This document shows, in pieces, positions 17,555 to 26,522 of a stretch of 64,000 nucleotides of DNA. Position 1 is the first letter of the stretch, and each line of letters begins with the position of its first letter. Source of the DNA: Pistricoccus aurantiacus (GTDB taxonomy: Bacteria > Pseudomonadota > Gammaproteobacteria > Pseudomonadales > Halomonadaceae); contig NZ_CP042382.1 in the NCBI RefSeq assembly GCF_007954585.1, positions 744,001 to 808,000 on the forward strand, given 5' to 3'. A program made the translations under genes and the position numbers. The notes beneath the pieces were generated by a model that was not told the DNA's origin, did no database searches, and saw only the letters and a program-made list of their open reading frames with translations.

Positions 17555-19063
17555 TTGGCGCAGAGTCGGGCCGATTCAGAACGAACAGACCATGACTTGA
17601 CCGGGGGTTCGACCCGCTGGCGCGTTCTGGCGGTGCTGCTGGCTGCCATCGCCATGTCGTTGATCGGCGTCAGCATCGTCAACGTTGCCCTGCCCTCTAT
17701 CCAACAGGGCCTGGGGGCCACACAGTCCGATCTACAATGGGTGTTGTCCGGCTATGCCCTGACCTTCGGCGTGGTGCTGGTCGCCGCCGGTCGCGCCGGT
17801 GACATCATGGGTCGCGGCGGAATCTTCATCATCGGGGTCGCGGTGTTCACGGTGTCTTCCATTGCCTCAGGCCTCGCCCCGGATGCTGACTGGCTCAATA
17901 TCGCCCGGTTTATACAAGGCGTCGGCTCGGGGCTGCTGAGCCCTCAGGGCGTCGGCATGATCCAGCAGTATTTCCGCGGAGCCGAGCGCGGAAAGGCGTT
18001 CGGCTACTTCGGCAGCACGGTCGGCGTGGCGGTGGGCATCGGTCCGGTGCTGGGCGGACTGCTGATCGAGCTCGGTGGTCCCGACTTCGGCTGGCGCCTG
18101 ACGTTTCTGGTCAATGTGCCCATCGGTATCGCCGCCATCATCATGGCATTTGTCTGGTTCCCGAGGCCATTGTTCAGCCAGGGAACGAAGGCCGCCAAGA
18201 GCATCGAGCACCGAGTACTGCATGTCTTCCGCTCCTTGGATCCGATCGGCTCGGTGCTGCTGGGGCTTGCGGTATTCGCCATCCTGTTCCCTTTCATGGA
18301 GTCGCGAAGCTCGGCGTTTACCTGGCTGCTGTTCCCGCTGGGACTCGCGCTGGTCGCGGTCTGGGTCTGGTGGGAGCGACACTACGCCCGCCTGGGCCGC
18401 AGTCCGATGGTCGATCTGAGCATCTTCTCCACCCGCAGTTTCGCCAACGGCACCCTTATCATGACCCTGTACTTCACGGGAATGACCAGCATCTGGGTGC
18501 TGGTGGCACTGTATCTCCAGCAGGGCCTGGGGAAGTCCGCCCTCGAAGCCGGCCTGGTCGGTATCCCCGCGGCTTTCATTTCGGCGTTCGCCGCCAACTG
18601 GGCCGGCCGGCGGGTGATGACCTATGGTCGCAAGGTGGTCATAGGCGGGCTGCTTTGCGGCATCGCCGGCCTCGCCGCGAGTATCGCGGTCGTCCTGCTG
18701 CAACAAGACGGCCACCTGAGTATATGGTGGCTTCTGCTGTCGCTATCGTTGATCGGCGTGGCGCAAGGCTCCGTCGTCAGCCCCAACCAGGCGCTGACCT
18801 TGGCGGAGGTTCCGCTGAAGTACGCGGGCAGTTCCGGCGCCATCATGCAGACCGGCCAGCGCATCGGCACCTCCATCGGCATCGCCGTGATCACCGCGGC
18901 GGTCTTTGCCGCCCTCGATATGACCTCCTGGCCGGTCGCCGTTTCCCTCGGCTTCGGCCTGATCGGGCTTATCATGTTCAGCGCGCTCGCGGTCGCGTAC
19001 AAGGATTTACGGGATCGAGCGAAAGCAACCGACGATCAGACTTCTCGCGATAAAAGATCGTGA
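17555..19063 (+). CDS. MFS transporter, DHA2 (EmrB/QacA-like) drug-proton antiporter family
   Basis: A 502-residue, about 14-helix transporter. It shows the DHA2 signatures: SLIGVSIVNVALPSIQ in helix 1, LQWVLSGYALTFG in helix 2, loop motif RAGDIMGR, RFIQGVGSGLLSPQG in helix 4 and the helix 5 antiporter motif GPVLGGLL. Such proteins export amphipathic compounds by proton antiport. It starts at TTG 17555 behind a good GGAGG site. It lies about 1.3 kb upstream of the siderophore genes, beyond a hairpin and a Fur-like site, so a role in siderophore export is possible but unproved. Confidence 0.88.
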   Translation: MAQSRADSERTDHDLTGGSTRWRVLAVLLAAIAMSLIGVSIVNVALPSIQQGLGATQSDLQWVLSGYALTFGVVLVAAGRAGDIMGRGGIFIIGVAVFTVSSIASGLAPDADWLNIARFIQGVGSGLLSPQGVGMIQQYFRGAERGKAFGYFGSTVGVAVGIGPVLGGLLIELGGPDFGWRLTFLVNVPIGIAAIIMAFVWFPRPLFSQGTKAAKSIEHRVLHVFRSLDPIGSVLLGLAVFAILFPFMESRSSAFTWLLFPLGLALVAVWVWWERHYARLGRSPMVDLSIFSTRSFANGTLIMTLYFTGMTSIWVLVALYLQQGLGKSALEAGLVGIPAAFISAFAANWAGRRVMTYGRKVVIGGLLCGIAGLAASIAVVLLQQDGHLSIWWLLLSLSLIGVAQGSVVSPNQALTLAEVPLKYAGSSGAIMQTGQRIGTSIGIAVITAAVFAALDMTSWPVAVSLGFGLIGLIMFSALAVAYKDLRDRAKATDDQTSRDKRS

Positions 19064-19104
19064 CGAAACCAGACAAGCCACCGTCCCTCCCTTGGTAACG
19101 CTAC

Positions 19105-19127
19105 GGCTTGCCCTTCCTGGGCAAGCC
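19105..19127 (+). terminator. Hairpin after the MFS gene
   Basis: GGCTTGCCC-TTCCT-GGGCAAGCC: a perfect 9-bp stem with a 5-base loop, 41 bp after the MFS stop. No T-run follows, so it is a candidate terminator or mRNA-stabilising hairpin rather than a textbook intrinsic terminator. Confidence 0.5.
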
Positions 19128-19290
19128 TCAACAGTGCCGGCTCCGTTCGCGATACAGGGATGCACGCATGCTGCTGGCGCTGATGATGTGAGACTTCCGG
19201 AACGCTTTATCGAAACGCCTGCGACTTTGAGCCCGTTTATCGCACGATCCCTTTCCTGCTGACAAAATGCTACAAAATACAGCTTACAAT

Positions 19291-19309
19291 CTAAATGATA
19301 ATTACTATT
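19291..19309. promoter_or_regulatory. Fur-box-like site upstream of the RTX gene and siderophore operon
   Basis: CTAAATGATAATTACTATT matches the 19-bp Fur consensus (GATAATGATAATCATTATC) at 13 positions and lies in a very AT-rich stretch (19262-19320) within otherwise GC-rich DNA, about 140 bp before the RTX start. Fur-iron repression of the downstream genes is inferred. The rest of the 382-bp gap 19064-19445 holds only the MFS hairpin. Confidence 0.65.
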
Positions 19310-19445
19310 ATTTGTTTTGCGTTTAGCGGTTCCAATAGCAGGCCAGGTAGCAAAAAACCCTTAGCCCGGCCCAGCTTCTGGTATGACGCTAGACGCCTAG
19401 TATTAGCTCAGAAACGCTAATCGCCATACTTAAAAGGAGCCTGAA

Positions 19446-20258
19446 ATGGCTATTGAGAATCAAGGCAACGGATTGATCTTCGGTACCGACGAGGGAGAAG
19501 TGATTTGGGCCAGCAGTCCCGCCATCGTCAGGGCCAAAGGCGGCGACGACGGCGTACGCCTGGGCTACGGCAACGACGTGGCCTACCTCGGCGAGGGTAA
19601 CGACGTGGCCTACGCGGAAGGCGGTAGCGACGCGGTCTTCGGTGAAGCCGGCGACGACCTGATCTACGGCGGCAGTGGCAACGATTGGCTGGACGGCGGC
19701 GAAGGGAACGACTTTCTCTACGGCGGGGAAGACAACGACCAGCTGTTCGGCAACGCCAGCGACGACACCATTCTTGGCATTGCTGGCAACAATGCGCTGT
19801 ACGGCTCCACCGGCAACGATCTGATCATCGGCGGCACCGGCAGCGACGTGGTGTTCGGCGGTGAAGACGATGACGTCATCGAAGGCGGCGACGGCGATGA
19901 CTGGCTTTCCGGCGGCTCCGGCAACAATCAGATCCACGGCCAGGGCGGTGACGATGCGGTCTACGGCAGCGCCGATGGCGAGGGCCAGCCGCGGGAAGGC
20001 AGCAGCACCGAGCTCTTCTATACCGGCAACGACGGGAACGACACGGTCAACCGGTTCACGCCGGACAATGACCAGGTCATCCTGTCCGCCAATATCAACG
20101 ACACGGGCATCCAGTCCCTGGAGGATCTGGCGGGCCTGGTGACGGACACGGAAGCAGGCGCCGTGGTCGACCTGGGCGAGCAGACCCAGATCCTGATGGC
20201 CGGCATCCCCGCGGACGATATCCTCGCCAACGCAGCCGAGTACATCACCATCGCCTGA
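19446..20258 (+). CDS. Small RTX-type calcium-binding repeat protein
   Basis: A 270-residue acidic protein made mostly of hemolysin-type nonapeptide repeats (GGxGxDxLx): GGSGNDWLDGGEGND, FLYGGEDND, VVFGGEDDDVIEGGDGDD and many more between residues about 30 and 175, which form a calcium-binding beta-roll. The C-terminal 80 residues (RFTPDNDQVILSANI) end in a hydrophobic tail as in type I secretion substrates. There is no signal peptide or enzymatic domain, so it is probably secreted by a type I system encoded elsewhere. It sits between a Fur-like box and iucA, so iron control is likely. Ribosome site AAAGGAG. Confidence 0.82.
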   Translation: MAIENQGNGLIFGTDEGEVIWASSPAIVRAKGGDDGVRLGYGNDVAYLGEGNDVAYAEGGSDAVFGEAGDDLIYGGSGNDWLDGGEGNDFLYGGEDNDQLFGNASDDTILGIAGNNALYGSTGNDLIIGGTGSDVVFGGEDDDVIEGGDGDDWLSGGSGNNQIHGQGGDDAVYGSADGEGQPREGSSTELFYTGNDGNDTVNRFTPDNDQVILSANINDTGIQSLEDLAGLVTDTEAGAVVDLGEQTQILMAGIPADDILANAAEYITIA

Positions 20259-20295
20259 GGCAGTTCCTTATCTCTGACGCAAGATAGCAAGCAAG

Positions 20296-20325
20296 GGCCC
20301 GGCGCAGGAAAGGCGTCGGGCCTTT
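20296..20325 (+). terminator. Intrinsic terminator/attenuator between the RTX gene and iucA
   Basis: GGCCCGGCGC at 20296-20305 pairs with GCGTCGGGCC (20313-20322, one G-T pair) to form a 10-bp stem, followed by TTTT. It ends only about 14 bases before the iucA ATG, so it would lower, not necessarily stop, transcription into the siderophore genes. Confidence 0.75.
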
Positions 20326-20338
20326 TGGGATTTCTCTC

Positions 20339-22024
20339 ATGACGCTTTCCGAACGGGCCACGGCCAACTGCTTCTTCAACGCCCTGCTGCGGGAATGGCC
20401 TCGATACGAGGTCGCGCCGGGTTATCTGCTTATCCGGGATGGCGAACATACCCTGCACCTGCCCTATCGCCACCTTTCCATCACCGGTCGTCACCGGTTC
20501 GCGGGGCCGCTGCGTCTGGACGATCGCCAAGTGAGTTTTCGCGAGGCGCTGGATTGGCTATTTCGTCATCCGGAGCTAATCAAGCTGAGCACCCCAGCCC
20601 GAGCCCAGGCCCTGAAAGCGCGAGTACAGGATAGCCTGACCAATCTGGAACACAGCCTAAACGCCCAGGCGAGCCTGGACCGGCTGTTTGGCGAGCCGCT
20701 GGATTTTATCGAGGCGGAAGCGACGCTGCTGGTGGGGCATTCCATCCATCCTTGCCCCAAGACCCGGGAAGGCTTCACCCCGGAGGATACCCGGCGCTAC
20801 GCCCCGGAATATGCCAATGCCTTCCCGCTGTGCTGGTATCGGGTGGCGCGGCACCGGCTCGGCGCCAGCAAGGGTACGGACCTTGAACCGGAAATGTTGA
20901 TCCAGCAACTGCTGCCGGACAATCCCTGGCAAGAGCACATCGACGACGAGCATCTGATCCTTCCCTGCCACCCCTACCAGCATCGCCACTGGCAGACGGA
21001 CCCGGCCCTGGCGACGCTTCGCCATCAGGGCGAACTCGTCTACCTCGGCAAAGCGGACCCGCGGTGGCGAGCGACCTCTTCGGTGCGGGCCATCTGGCAT
21101 CCGGAGCGGCCCTGGATGCTCAAGTTTTCCTTGAGCGTGCGTCTGACCAACTCCCTGCGTCATCTTCAGGAAGGCGAGTTCCATCGCGGCGCGGTGCTGG
21201 AACAGGTGCTCGATTCCCCGGCGCTGGCGGAATTCGCCACGCGCTTTCCGTACTTCCGTATTCTGCGCGAACCCCTGGGGCTGGGAATCCAGGATGACGC
21301 CGGGCAGCTATTGCCCCAGACCCTGATGCTGTGGCGGGACAACCCCTTTGTCGGCGAGGCGGCGAACAACGTGGAAACCCTCGTCACTTTGCTGCAGGAC
21401 GATCCGCGCAGCGGTCTCTCACGACTGGCCCAGCGCCTGATGCAGACCCCGCACCCGGAAACCGCCGCCAGCTACTGGTTCGCCGCCTTTCTCGATGTCG
21501 TCGTGGAACCGCTGCTGATCGCCCAGGCGGACTACGGCCTGCTGTTCGGCGCCCATCAGCAGAATATTCTCCTGCAGCTCGATGACCTGATGCCGGTTCG
21601 CGGCTGGTTTCGGGACTGCCAGGGCACCGGCTTCACCGATCTGGCCACCCAGTGCTACGGCCCGCATCTCGGGCGCCTGGTGGAGCGCAGCGCCAATCTG
21701 GTGCCGACGGAAATGGGCACTCGGCTGTTCGGCTATTACCTCTTCATCAACGCCACCTTCAATGTGATCGCGAGCCTCGCCGGCGCCGGCCTGGGCCGGG
21801 AGCGGGATTATCTCGCGCGGCTGCGCGACTTCCTGCTCGACCTCAAGACCCGCGGCCTGCACGACGCAGTCGTGCTGAACTACCTGCTGGAAAGCCCGAC
21901 TCTCTGGGCCAAGGGCAACTTCCTGTGCGCCTTTCAGGCCATCAACGAAAACACCATGGCGGACCCGCTTTCCCTGTATCACCCCATGGCCAATCCCATC
22001 GTCAACCCGAATGCCAACCCATGA
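20339..22024 (+). CDS. iucA: NIS siderophore synthetase, IucA-like (first citrate amidation)
   Basis: IucA/IucC-family synthetase, 561 residues, which uses ATP to join citrate to an N6-acetyl-N6-hydroxylysine in aerobactin synthesis. It shows the family's ATP/citrate-binding blocks: LLVGHSIHPCPKTREGF, LILPCHPYQ, SSVRAIWHPERPWMLKFSLSVRLTNSLR and, near the end, GLHDAVVLNYLLE. Gene order A-B-C-D with 4-bp overlaps matches iucABCD. Its N-terminus follows a terminator-like hairpin directly. A related type-A synthetase (rhizobactin/schizokinen) is possible, but no diaminopropane genes are present. Confidence 0.88.
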   Translation: MTLSERATANCFFNALLREWPRYEVAPGYLLIRDGEHTLHLPYRHLSITGRHRFAGPLRLDDRQVSFREALDWLFRHPELIKLSTPARAQALKARVQDSLTNLEHSLNAQASLDRLFGEPLDFIEAEATLLVGHSIHPCPKTREGFTPEDTRRYAPEYANAFPLCWYRVARHRLGASKGTDLEPEMLIQQLLPDNPWQEHIDDEHLILPCHPYQHRHWQTDPALATLRHQGELVYLGKADPRWRATSSVRAIWHPERPWMLKFSLSVRLTNSLRHLQEGEFHRGAVLEQVLDSPALAEFATRFPYFRILREPLGLGIQDDAGQLLPQTLMLWRDNPFVGEAANNVETLVTLLQDDPRSGLSRLAQRLMQTPHPETAASYWFAAFLDVVVEPLLIAQADYGLLFGAHQQNILLQLDDLMPVRGWFRDCQGTGFTDLATQCYGPHLGRLVERSANLVPTEMGTRLFGYYLFINATFNVIASLAGAGLGRERDYLARLRDFLLDLKTRGLHDAVVLNYLLESPTLWAKGNFLCAFQAINENTMADPLSLYHPMANPIVNPNANP

Positions 22025-22731
22025 CTTACTCAACCTCCTTGACCAACGGGGCCCTTTTGACCAGCGAACGCGAACGCTGCCTGGCCCCGGCCCTGCTGCC
22101 GCTCAGCCCGATGATCATGACCCGGACCGGCGACGTCTCCCATCCGTTGCGTCCGGCCAACCCCGTCGACGAGCATTACCGGCGCCATCTGCCGGAAATC
22201 CACAAGACCTTCAGCCTGCGGCTGATCGACGTGGAAAAAGACGGCGAGCGCTTCCACCGCTGGCAGAACGATCCGCGCATCGCCGCCTTCTGGGAATATC
22301 CCTTCGACCGGGCGACCCTGGACGGGATGATTCGCGAGCGTCTTGGAGACCCCCACTGCACGCCGCTGATCGGCTGCTTCGACAACCAGCCCTTCGCCTA
22401 TTTCGAGTGCTACTGGGTGGCGGAGGACCGGCTCGCTCCTTACTGCGATCACGGCCCCTTCGATCAGGGAGTACACGTGCTGGTGGGCGAGACGACCCAC
22501 CTGGGCCGCGCCAACACCGTCGGCTGGCTGAACGCCCTGAGCCACTATCTGTTCCTGCGGGAACCCCGCTGCCAGACCCTGTTCGGCGAGCCGCGGGTGG
22601 ATAACCGGGCCATCCTGCGCTACACCCACCCGCTCACCGCCTGGCGCAAGCGCTACGAGTTCGACTTTCCTCACAAGCGCTCGGCGCTGCTGAGCTGCGC
22701 GCGCCGGGATTTCTTCGAGGAAAGCACATGA
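22021..22731 (+). CDS. iucB: Siderophore N-acyltransferase, IucB-like (N6-hydroxylysine acetyltransferase)
   Basis: A 236-residue GNAT-fold protein of the IucB/RhbD/AlcB type. It has FSLRLIDVEKDGERFHRWQNDPRI, PFAYFECYWVAEDRLAPYC, GVHVLVGETTHLGRANTVGW and the terminal EPRVDNRAILRY and GFxR-like block. It acetylates N6-hydroxylysine using acetyl-CoA before condensation with citrate. ATG 22021 overlaps the iucA stop (ATGA) and its stop overlaps the iucC start, so synthesis is coupled. A longer open frame extends upstream inside iucA but has no support. Confidence 0.88.
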   Translation: MTYSTSLTNGALLTSERERCLAPALLPLSPMIMTRTGDVSHPLRPANPVDEHYRRHLPEIHKTFSLRLIDVEKDGERFHRWQNDPRIAAFWEYPFDRATLDGMIRERLGDPHCTPLIGCFDNQPFAYFECYWVAEDRLAPYCDHGPFDQGVHVLVGETTHLGRANTVGWLNALSHYLFLREPRCQTLFGEPRVDNRAILRYTHPLTAWRKRYEFDFPHKRSALLSCARRDFFEEST

Positions 22732-24479
22732 AAGACGCGGACTGGCTCGAACTGGCCGACAAGCGTTTGCTGGCCAAGGCCCTGGGGGAATCCTGCTTCG
22801 AGGGCAGCCTGGAAGCCAAGGCGCTGCAGGACGATTGCTTCCAGATCGAGCTGCCGGAGAATGTCCGCTATCGCTTCCGCGCCCGGCGCAGCGTCTGGGA
22901 TTGGCTGATCGTCGAGCCGGACAGCATCGACCGCAACGGCGAGCCGGCCCATAGCCCCCAGCGATTCCTGCTGGACGCTCAGTCCGTGCTGGGCATCGAC
23001 GATATCCTGCTGGGCAATCTGCTGGCGGAGCTCAACAACACCCTGTACAGCGATGCCAGGACATTGGCGCGCCGCCGGGGTTACGCCATGAGCGAACTGG
23101 TCGCGCTGGATGGCATCACCCTGCAGAGCCTGCTGGACGGCCATCCCAAGCTGCTGGCCAGCAAGGGCCGGCTCGGCTGGGGCACGAGCGACCTGGCCCG
23201 CTACAGTCCGGAATCCGGCGCTTCCTTTGAGTTGCGCTGGCTGGCGGTGCGGGAGCGGAACTGCGCCAGCGCCATCAGCGAGCGAGAAAACTGGCGGGCA
23301 CTGTGGCAGGCCTGCCTGACCACGGAGGATCTGGCGTATATCCACAGCTGCCTGATGGAACAGGGCTGGAATCTTGACGAGACCCGCCTGCTGCCGGTGC
23401 ATCCCTGGCAGTGGCGGCAGTATATCGTCCTGCAATATGCAGAACCCCTGGCCCGAGGCGAGCTGCTGGATCTCGGCGAGCTGGCCGGGGACTACCGGGC
23501 GCAGCTTTCCCTGCGCACCCTGAGCGGCCCGGGGGATTACGACATCAAGCTGGCGCTGACGCTGCTCAACACTTCCTGCTTTCGCGGTATTCCCGGGCGC
23601 TATATCGTCATCGGCCCGGCGCTGGGGGACTGGCTGAGCGAGCTGACCCGCCGGGACGACACTCTCGCGCCCCTGATCGTGCAGCGGGAGCTGGCGGGGA
23701 TTCACTGCCCGGCGCCCTGGCAGCGGGAGCTGCCGGAAACCCCTTATCGCTATGCGGAAATGCTCGGCGCCATCTGGCGGGAAAGTCTGGAAGCGTGGCT
23801 CATGGATAGCCAACTGAGCCGCCCTCTGGCCGCCTTTATGCTCGACGCCCACGAGGAAGGGAGCCTGATCGCTGCCCATATCCGCCGCTCCGGACTCGAC
23901 GTGGAAACCTGGCTGCGCCGGCTGTTCGAGGTCACCGCGGTGCCGCTTTATCACCTGATGTGCGCCTACGGGGTCGGGGTGATCGCCCACGGCCAGAACC
24001 TGTCGGTGGTGCTCGACGATCATGTGCCGACAAATGGCGCCATCAAGGATTTTCACGGCGACCTGCGTCTGTGGGAAGCGCCCCTGGCGCAACGGGCCGG
24101 GCTGCCACAAGCCGTGGCGGAATCCCTGACCCATCTGCCCGCCCACTATCTGATTCACGATCTGATCACCGGCTACCTGGTGACCACCCTGCGCTTTATC
24201 TCGCCGCTGGTGGAACGGGATCTGAATTATCCGGAACGTGATTTCTACGGTTTGCTGCGCCAGACCCTCAGGGCTTATCAGCGCCGCCATCCGCCGCTTG
24301 AGGAAAGCTTCGCCAGGTTCGATCTGTTCGAACCGGAGCTGCTGCGGGTGTGCATCAATCGTGCCCGCTACCGAGTGGGCTACGACGACAGCGCGGAGCG
24401 CCCGCTGCCGGAACTCGGCCCGCCGCTTCCCAATCCCCTGGCGCTTTCCATCCCTCTCTCCGAAGGAGCAGGATCATGA
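22728..24479 (+). CDS. iucC: NIS siderophore synthetase, IucC-like (second condensation)
   Basis: A 583-residue IucA/IucC-family enzyme that adds the second hydroxamate to the citrate half-product to finish aerobactin. Strong family blocks are LLDGHPKLLASKGRLGWG, LLPVHPWQWRQYI, YDIKLALTLLNTSCFRGIPG, RYAEMLGAIWRES, VPLYHLMCAYGVGVIAHGQN and IKDFHGDLRLW. These resemble E. coli IucC along the whole length, including the N-terminal DW..L..R.L.AK start. It overlaps its neighbours by 4 bp on both sides. Confidence 0.92.
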   Translation: MKDADWLELADKRLLAKALGESCFEGSLEAKALQDDCFQIELPENVRYRFRARRSVWDWLIVEPDSIDRNGEPAHSPQRFLLDAQSVLGIDDILLGNLLAELNNTLYSDARTLARRRGYAMSELVALDGITLQSLLDGHPKLLASKGRLGWGTSDLARYSPESGASFELRWLAVRERNCASAISERENWRALWQACLTTEDLAYIHSCLMEQGWNLDETRLLPVHPWQWRQYIVLQYAEPLARGELLDLGELAGDYRAQLSLRTLSGPGDYDIKLALTLLNTSCFRGIPGRYIVIGPALGDWLSELTRRDDTLAPLIVQRELAGIHCPAPWQRELPETPYRYAEMLGAIWRESLEAWLMDSQLSRPLAAFMLDAHEEGSLIAAHIRRSGLDVETWLRRLFEVTAVPLYHLMCAYGVGVIAHGQNLSVVLDDHVPTNGAIKDFHGDLRLWEAPLAQRAGLPQAVAESLTHLPAHYLIHDLITGYLVTTLRFISPLVERDLNYPERDFYGLLRQTLRAYQRRHPPLEESFARFDLFEPELLRVCINRARYRVGYDDSAERPLPELGPPLPNPLALSIPLSEGAGS

Positions 24480-25762
24480 CCGAGCCTCTGGATCTGGCCG
24501 GTATCGGTATCGGTCCCTTCAACCTGAGCATTGCCGCCTTGCTGGACAGCCCGCCCCACAGCCAACGGCCACGGCTCGAGGCCCGCTTCTTCGATCGCAA
24601 GCCAGGCTTCGACTGGCATCCGGGCATGCTGCTGCCCGGCGTGCGGCTGCAGACTTCTTTCCTCAAGGATCTGGTCACCGGGGTGGCGCCGCAAAGCCCC
24701 TACAGTTTCCTGCAGTTCCTGGTCAGCCAGCAGCGTTTCTATCAGTTCCTGGCGGCGGAGCTGCCCGCTATCAGCCGGGTGGAATACGGCCAGTATCTAA
24801 GCTGGGCGGCGGCTCAGCTGACCAGCCTGCACTTCGACAGCCAGCTGGAAACCGTGGATTTCGACGGCGGCCACTTCCGCCTGCACTTCAGCGACGACCG
24901 CCAGCCGGTGGCGGCTCGCCATCTGTGCCTGGGCACCGGCAAACCGCCCTGGGTGCCGGACTGCTGCCGCCCTCACCTGGGATCGGACTGCTTTCACGCC
25001 ATCGGCATCGCCAATCGCACCTTCAATTTGCGCGGCAAGCGGGTCGCTATTGTCGGCGGCGGTCAGTCCGGAGCGGAAGTGTTGCAAGCGATACTCGACG
25101 AGTACTGGGGACGCCCCGCCCAGATCAACTGGCTCTCCCGACGCAGCAATTTCGCGCCGCTGGATGAGACGCCCTTCACCAACGAATACTTCACGCCGCA
25201 ATACATTGCCGCCTTCTTCGACCTGCCCGGGGCGGTCAAGCAGCGGGTGGTGGAAGAGCAGAAGCTCGCTTCCGACGGCATCTCCCCGGCTACCCTGAAG
25301 GCGATCTACCGGCGCCTCTACGAAGGCCAGGTGCGGGGCGATCTCTTTCGGGTGCGCCTGATGCCCGGGCGTGAGTTACAAGGCATGGCGCGCCAAGGCG
25401 ATACCTATCGGCTTGCTTATCGCAACCGCCTGGACGCCACCCAGCAACAGTGCGAGGCGGAGGTGGTGATTCTCGCCACCGGCTTCAGCCAGCAGCTCCC
25501 CGCCTATCTCGCTCCCCTGCGGGAATGTCTGGAACTCAATGACAGCGGCCAGTTGATCCTCGATCAGCACTTTCAGGTGCAGTGGAAGAACATGGCCACC
25601 AATCGGATTTACGCGGTCAACGCCGGACGCTTCAGCCACGGCATCGCCGAGCCGCAGATGAGCCTGATGTGCTGGCGCTCCGCCACCATCATCAACCACC
25701 TGGCAGGCGAGGAAATCTTCGATACCGGCCAGGGCACGGGCATGGTGGATTGGCGGGGTTGA
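24476..25762 (+). CDS. iucD: L-lysine N6-monooxygenase, IucD-like
   Basis: FAD- and NADPH-dependent N-hydroxylase, first step of hydroxamate formation. The FAD site is LAGIGIGPFNLSIAALL at the N-terminus, the substrate/flavin motif is DWHPGMLLPGVRLQTSFLKDLVT, the NADPH site is RVAIVGGGQSGAEVLQAI, and the C-terminal block is VVILATGFSQQLPAYL. Length is 428 residues. It starts at ATG 24476 behind AAGGAGCAGG and overlaps the iucC stop by 4 bp. It is the last gene of the operon; no TonB receptor (iutA) follows in the window. Confidence 0.92.
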   Translation: MTEPLDLAGIGIGPFNLSIAALLDSPPHSQRPRLEARFFDRKPGFDWHPGMLLPGVRLQTSFLKDLVTGVAPQSPYSFLQFLVSQQRFYQFLAAELPAISRVEYGQYLSWAAAQLTSLHFDSQLETVDFDGGHFRLHFSDDRQPVAARHLCLGTGKPPWVPDCCRPHLGSDCFHAIGIANRTFNLRGKRVAIVGGGQSGAEVLQAILDEYWGRPAQINWLSRRSNFAPLDETPFTNEYFTPQYIAAFFDLPGAVKQRVVEEQKLASDGISPATLKAIYRRLYEGQVRGDLFRVRLMPGRELQGMARQGDTYRLAYRNRLDATQQQCEAEVVILATGFSQQLPAYLAPLRECLELNDSGQLILDQHFQVQWKNMATNRIYAVNAGRFSHGIAEPQMSLMCWRSATIINHLAGEEIFDTGQGTGMVDWRG

Positions 25763-25919
25763 GAAAATTGCCGGTGGCAGGGTTGAAGAAAGCGCCTGGC
25801 GAGACGACGCTTGTCAAGCAGTGCCAATAAGGACATGCCCGCCAAGGGTGTCTGCTGGTCGAGGGCCGCTTTTCTGCGTAAGGTGCGCTTAGCATCTTTA
25901 TTTTAGAGGAATCGAACGC

Positions 25920-26522
25920 GTGCCGGACCTTGCGAACATCACCGTGGTGGCCTTTGACTTGGACGGCACCCTGATCGACTCACGGCTGGACTTTCCGGCG
26001 ATTCGTCGGGAACTCGACTTTCCGGAGGGCGTCGGCCTGCTCGAACATATCGCCACTCTGGAAGACAGTGCTCATGTCCAGCACGCCCACCGGATCATTC
26101 ATCGCCATGAAATGGCCGGGGCGCTGGCGGCGACCTGGATGCCCGGGGCGCGAGCGCTGCTCGATGGCCTTCACGAACTCGGCCTTCACACGGCGATTCT
26201 GACCCGCAATACCCGGGAGGCGGTGGAGCTTGTCAAGCGCAACCTGGATATTCCCATCGACCTGACCCTGACCCGGGAAGACTGCGCTCCCAAGCCGAGC
26301 CCGGATGGACTCAGGAAGATCGCCGGCCATTTCAATGCGACGACACCCGAGCTTGTCTACGTGGGAGATTTTCTCTTCGATCTGCAGACCGCCAGGGCCG
26401 CCGGCGCCTTGAGCTGCCTGTATCGCTACGGCGATAACCATCGCTTTACCAAGGACGCGGACCTGGTGGTCGACCACCTGGACGAGCTCAAAGCGCTGTT
26501 TCGTCAGCGGGCGCCCGCCTGA
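25920..26522 (+). CDS. HAD-family hydrolase (phosphoglycolate-phosphatase-like)
   Basis: A 200-residue HAD phosphatase. Motif I is VVAFDLDGTLIDS with the nucleophile Asp; motif II Thr is in TAILTRNTREA; motif III Lys is in DCAPKPSPDGL; motif IV is VYVGDFLFDLQTA (acid pair GDxxxD). The small cap and length suggest a Gph/PpaX-like phosphatase acting on a small phosphate ester. It starts at GTG 25920 with AGAGGAA upstream. Its 3' end overlaps the convergent M48 protease gene by 19 bp. Confidence 0.88.
   Translation: MPDLANITVVAFDLDGTLIDSRLDFPAIRRELDFPEGVGLLEHIATLEDSAHVQHAHRIIHRHEMAGALAATWMPGARALLDGLHELGLHTAILTRNTREAVELVKRNLDIPIDLTLTREDCAPKPSPDGLRKIAGHFNATTPELVYVGDFLFDLQTARAAGALSCLYRYGDNHRFTKDADLVVDHLDELKALFRQRAPA

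Noticed and set aside
22671-24290. Long open frame (539 codons) on the minus strand opposite iucC
   Set aside because: It is antisense to a well-supported synthetase, reads Gln/Pro/His-rich low-information protein and has no ribosome site; it is a GC-skew shadow.
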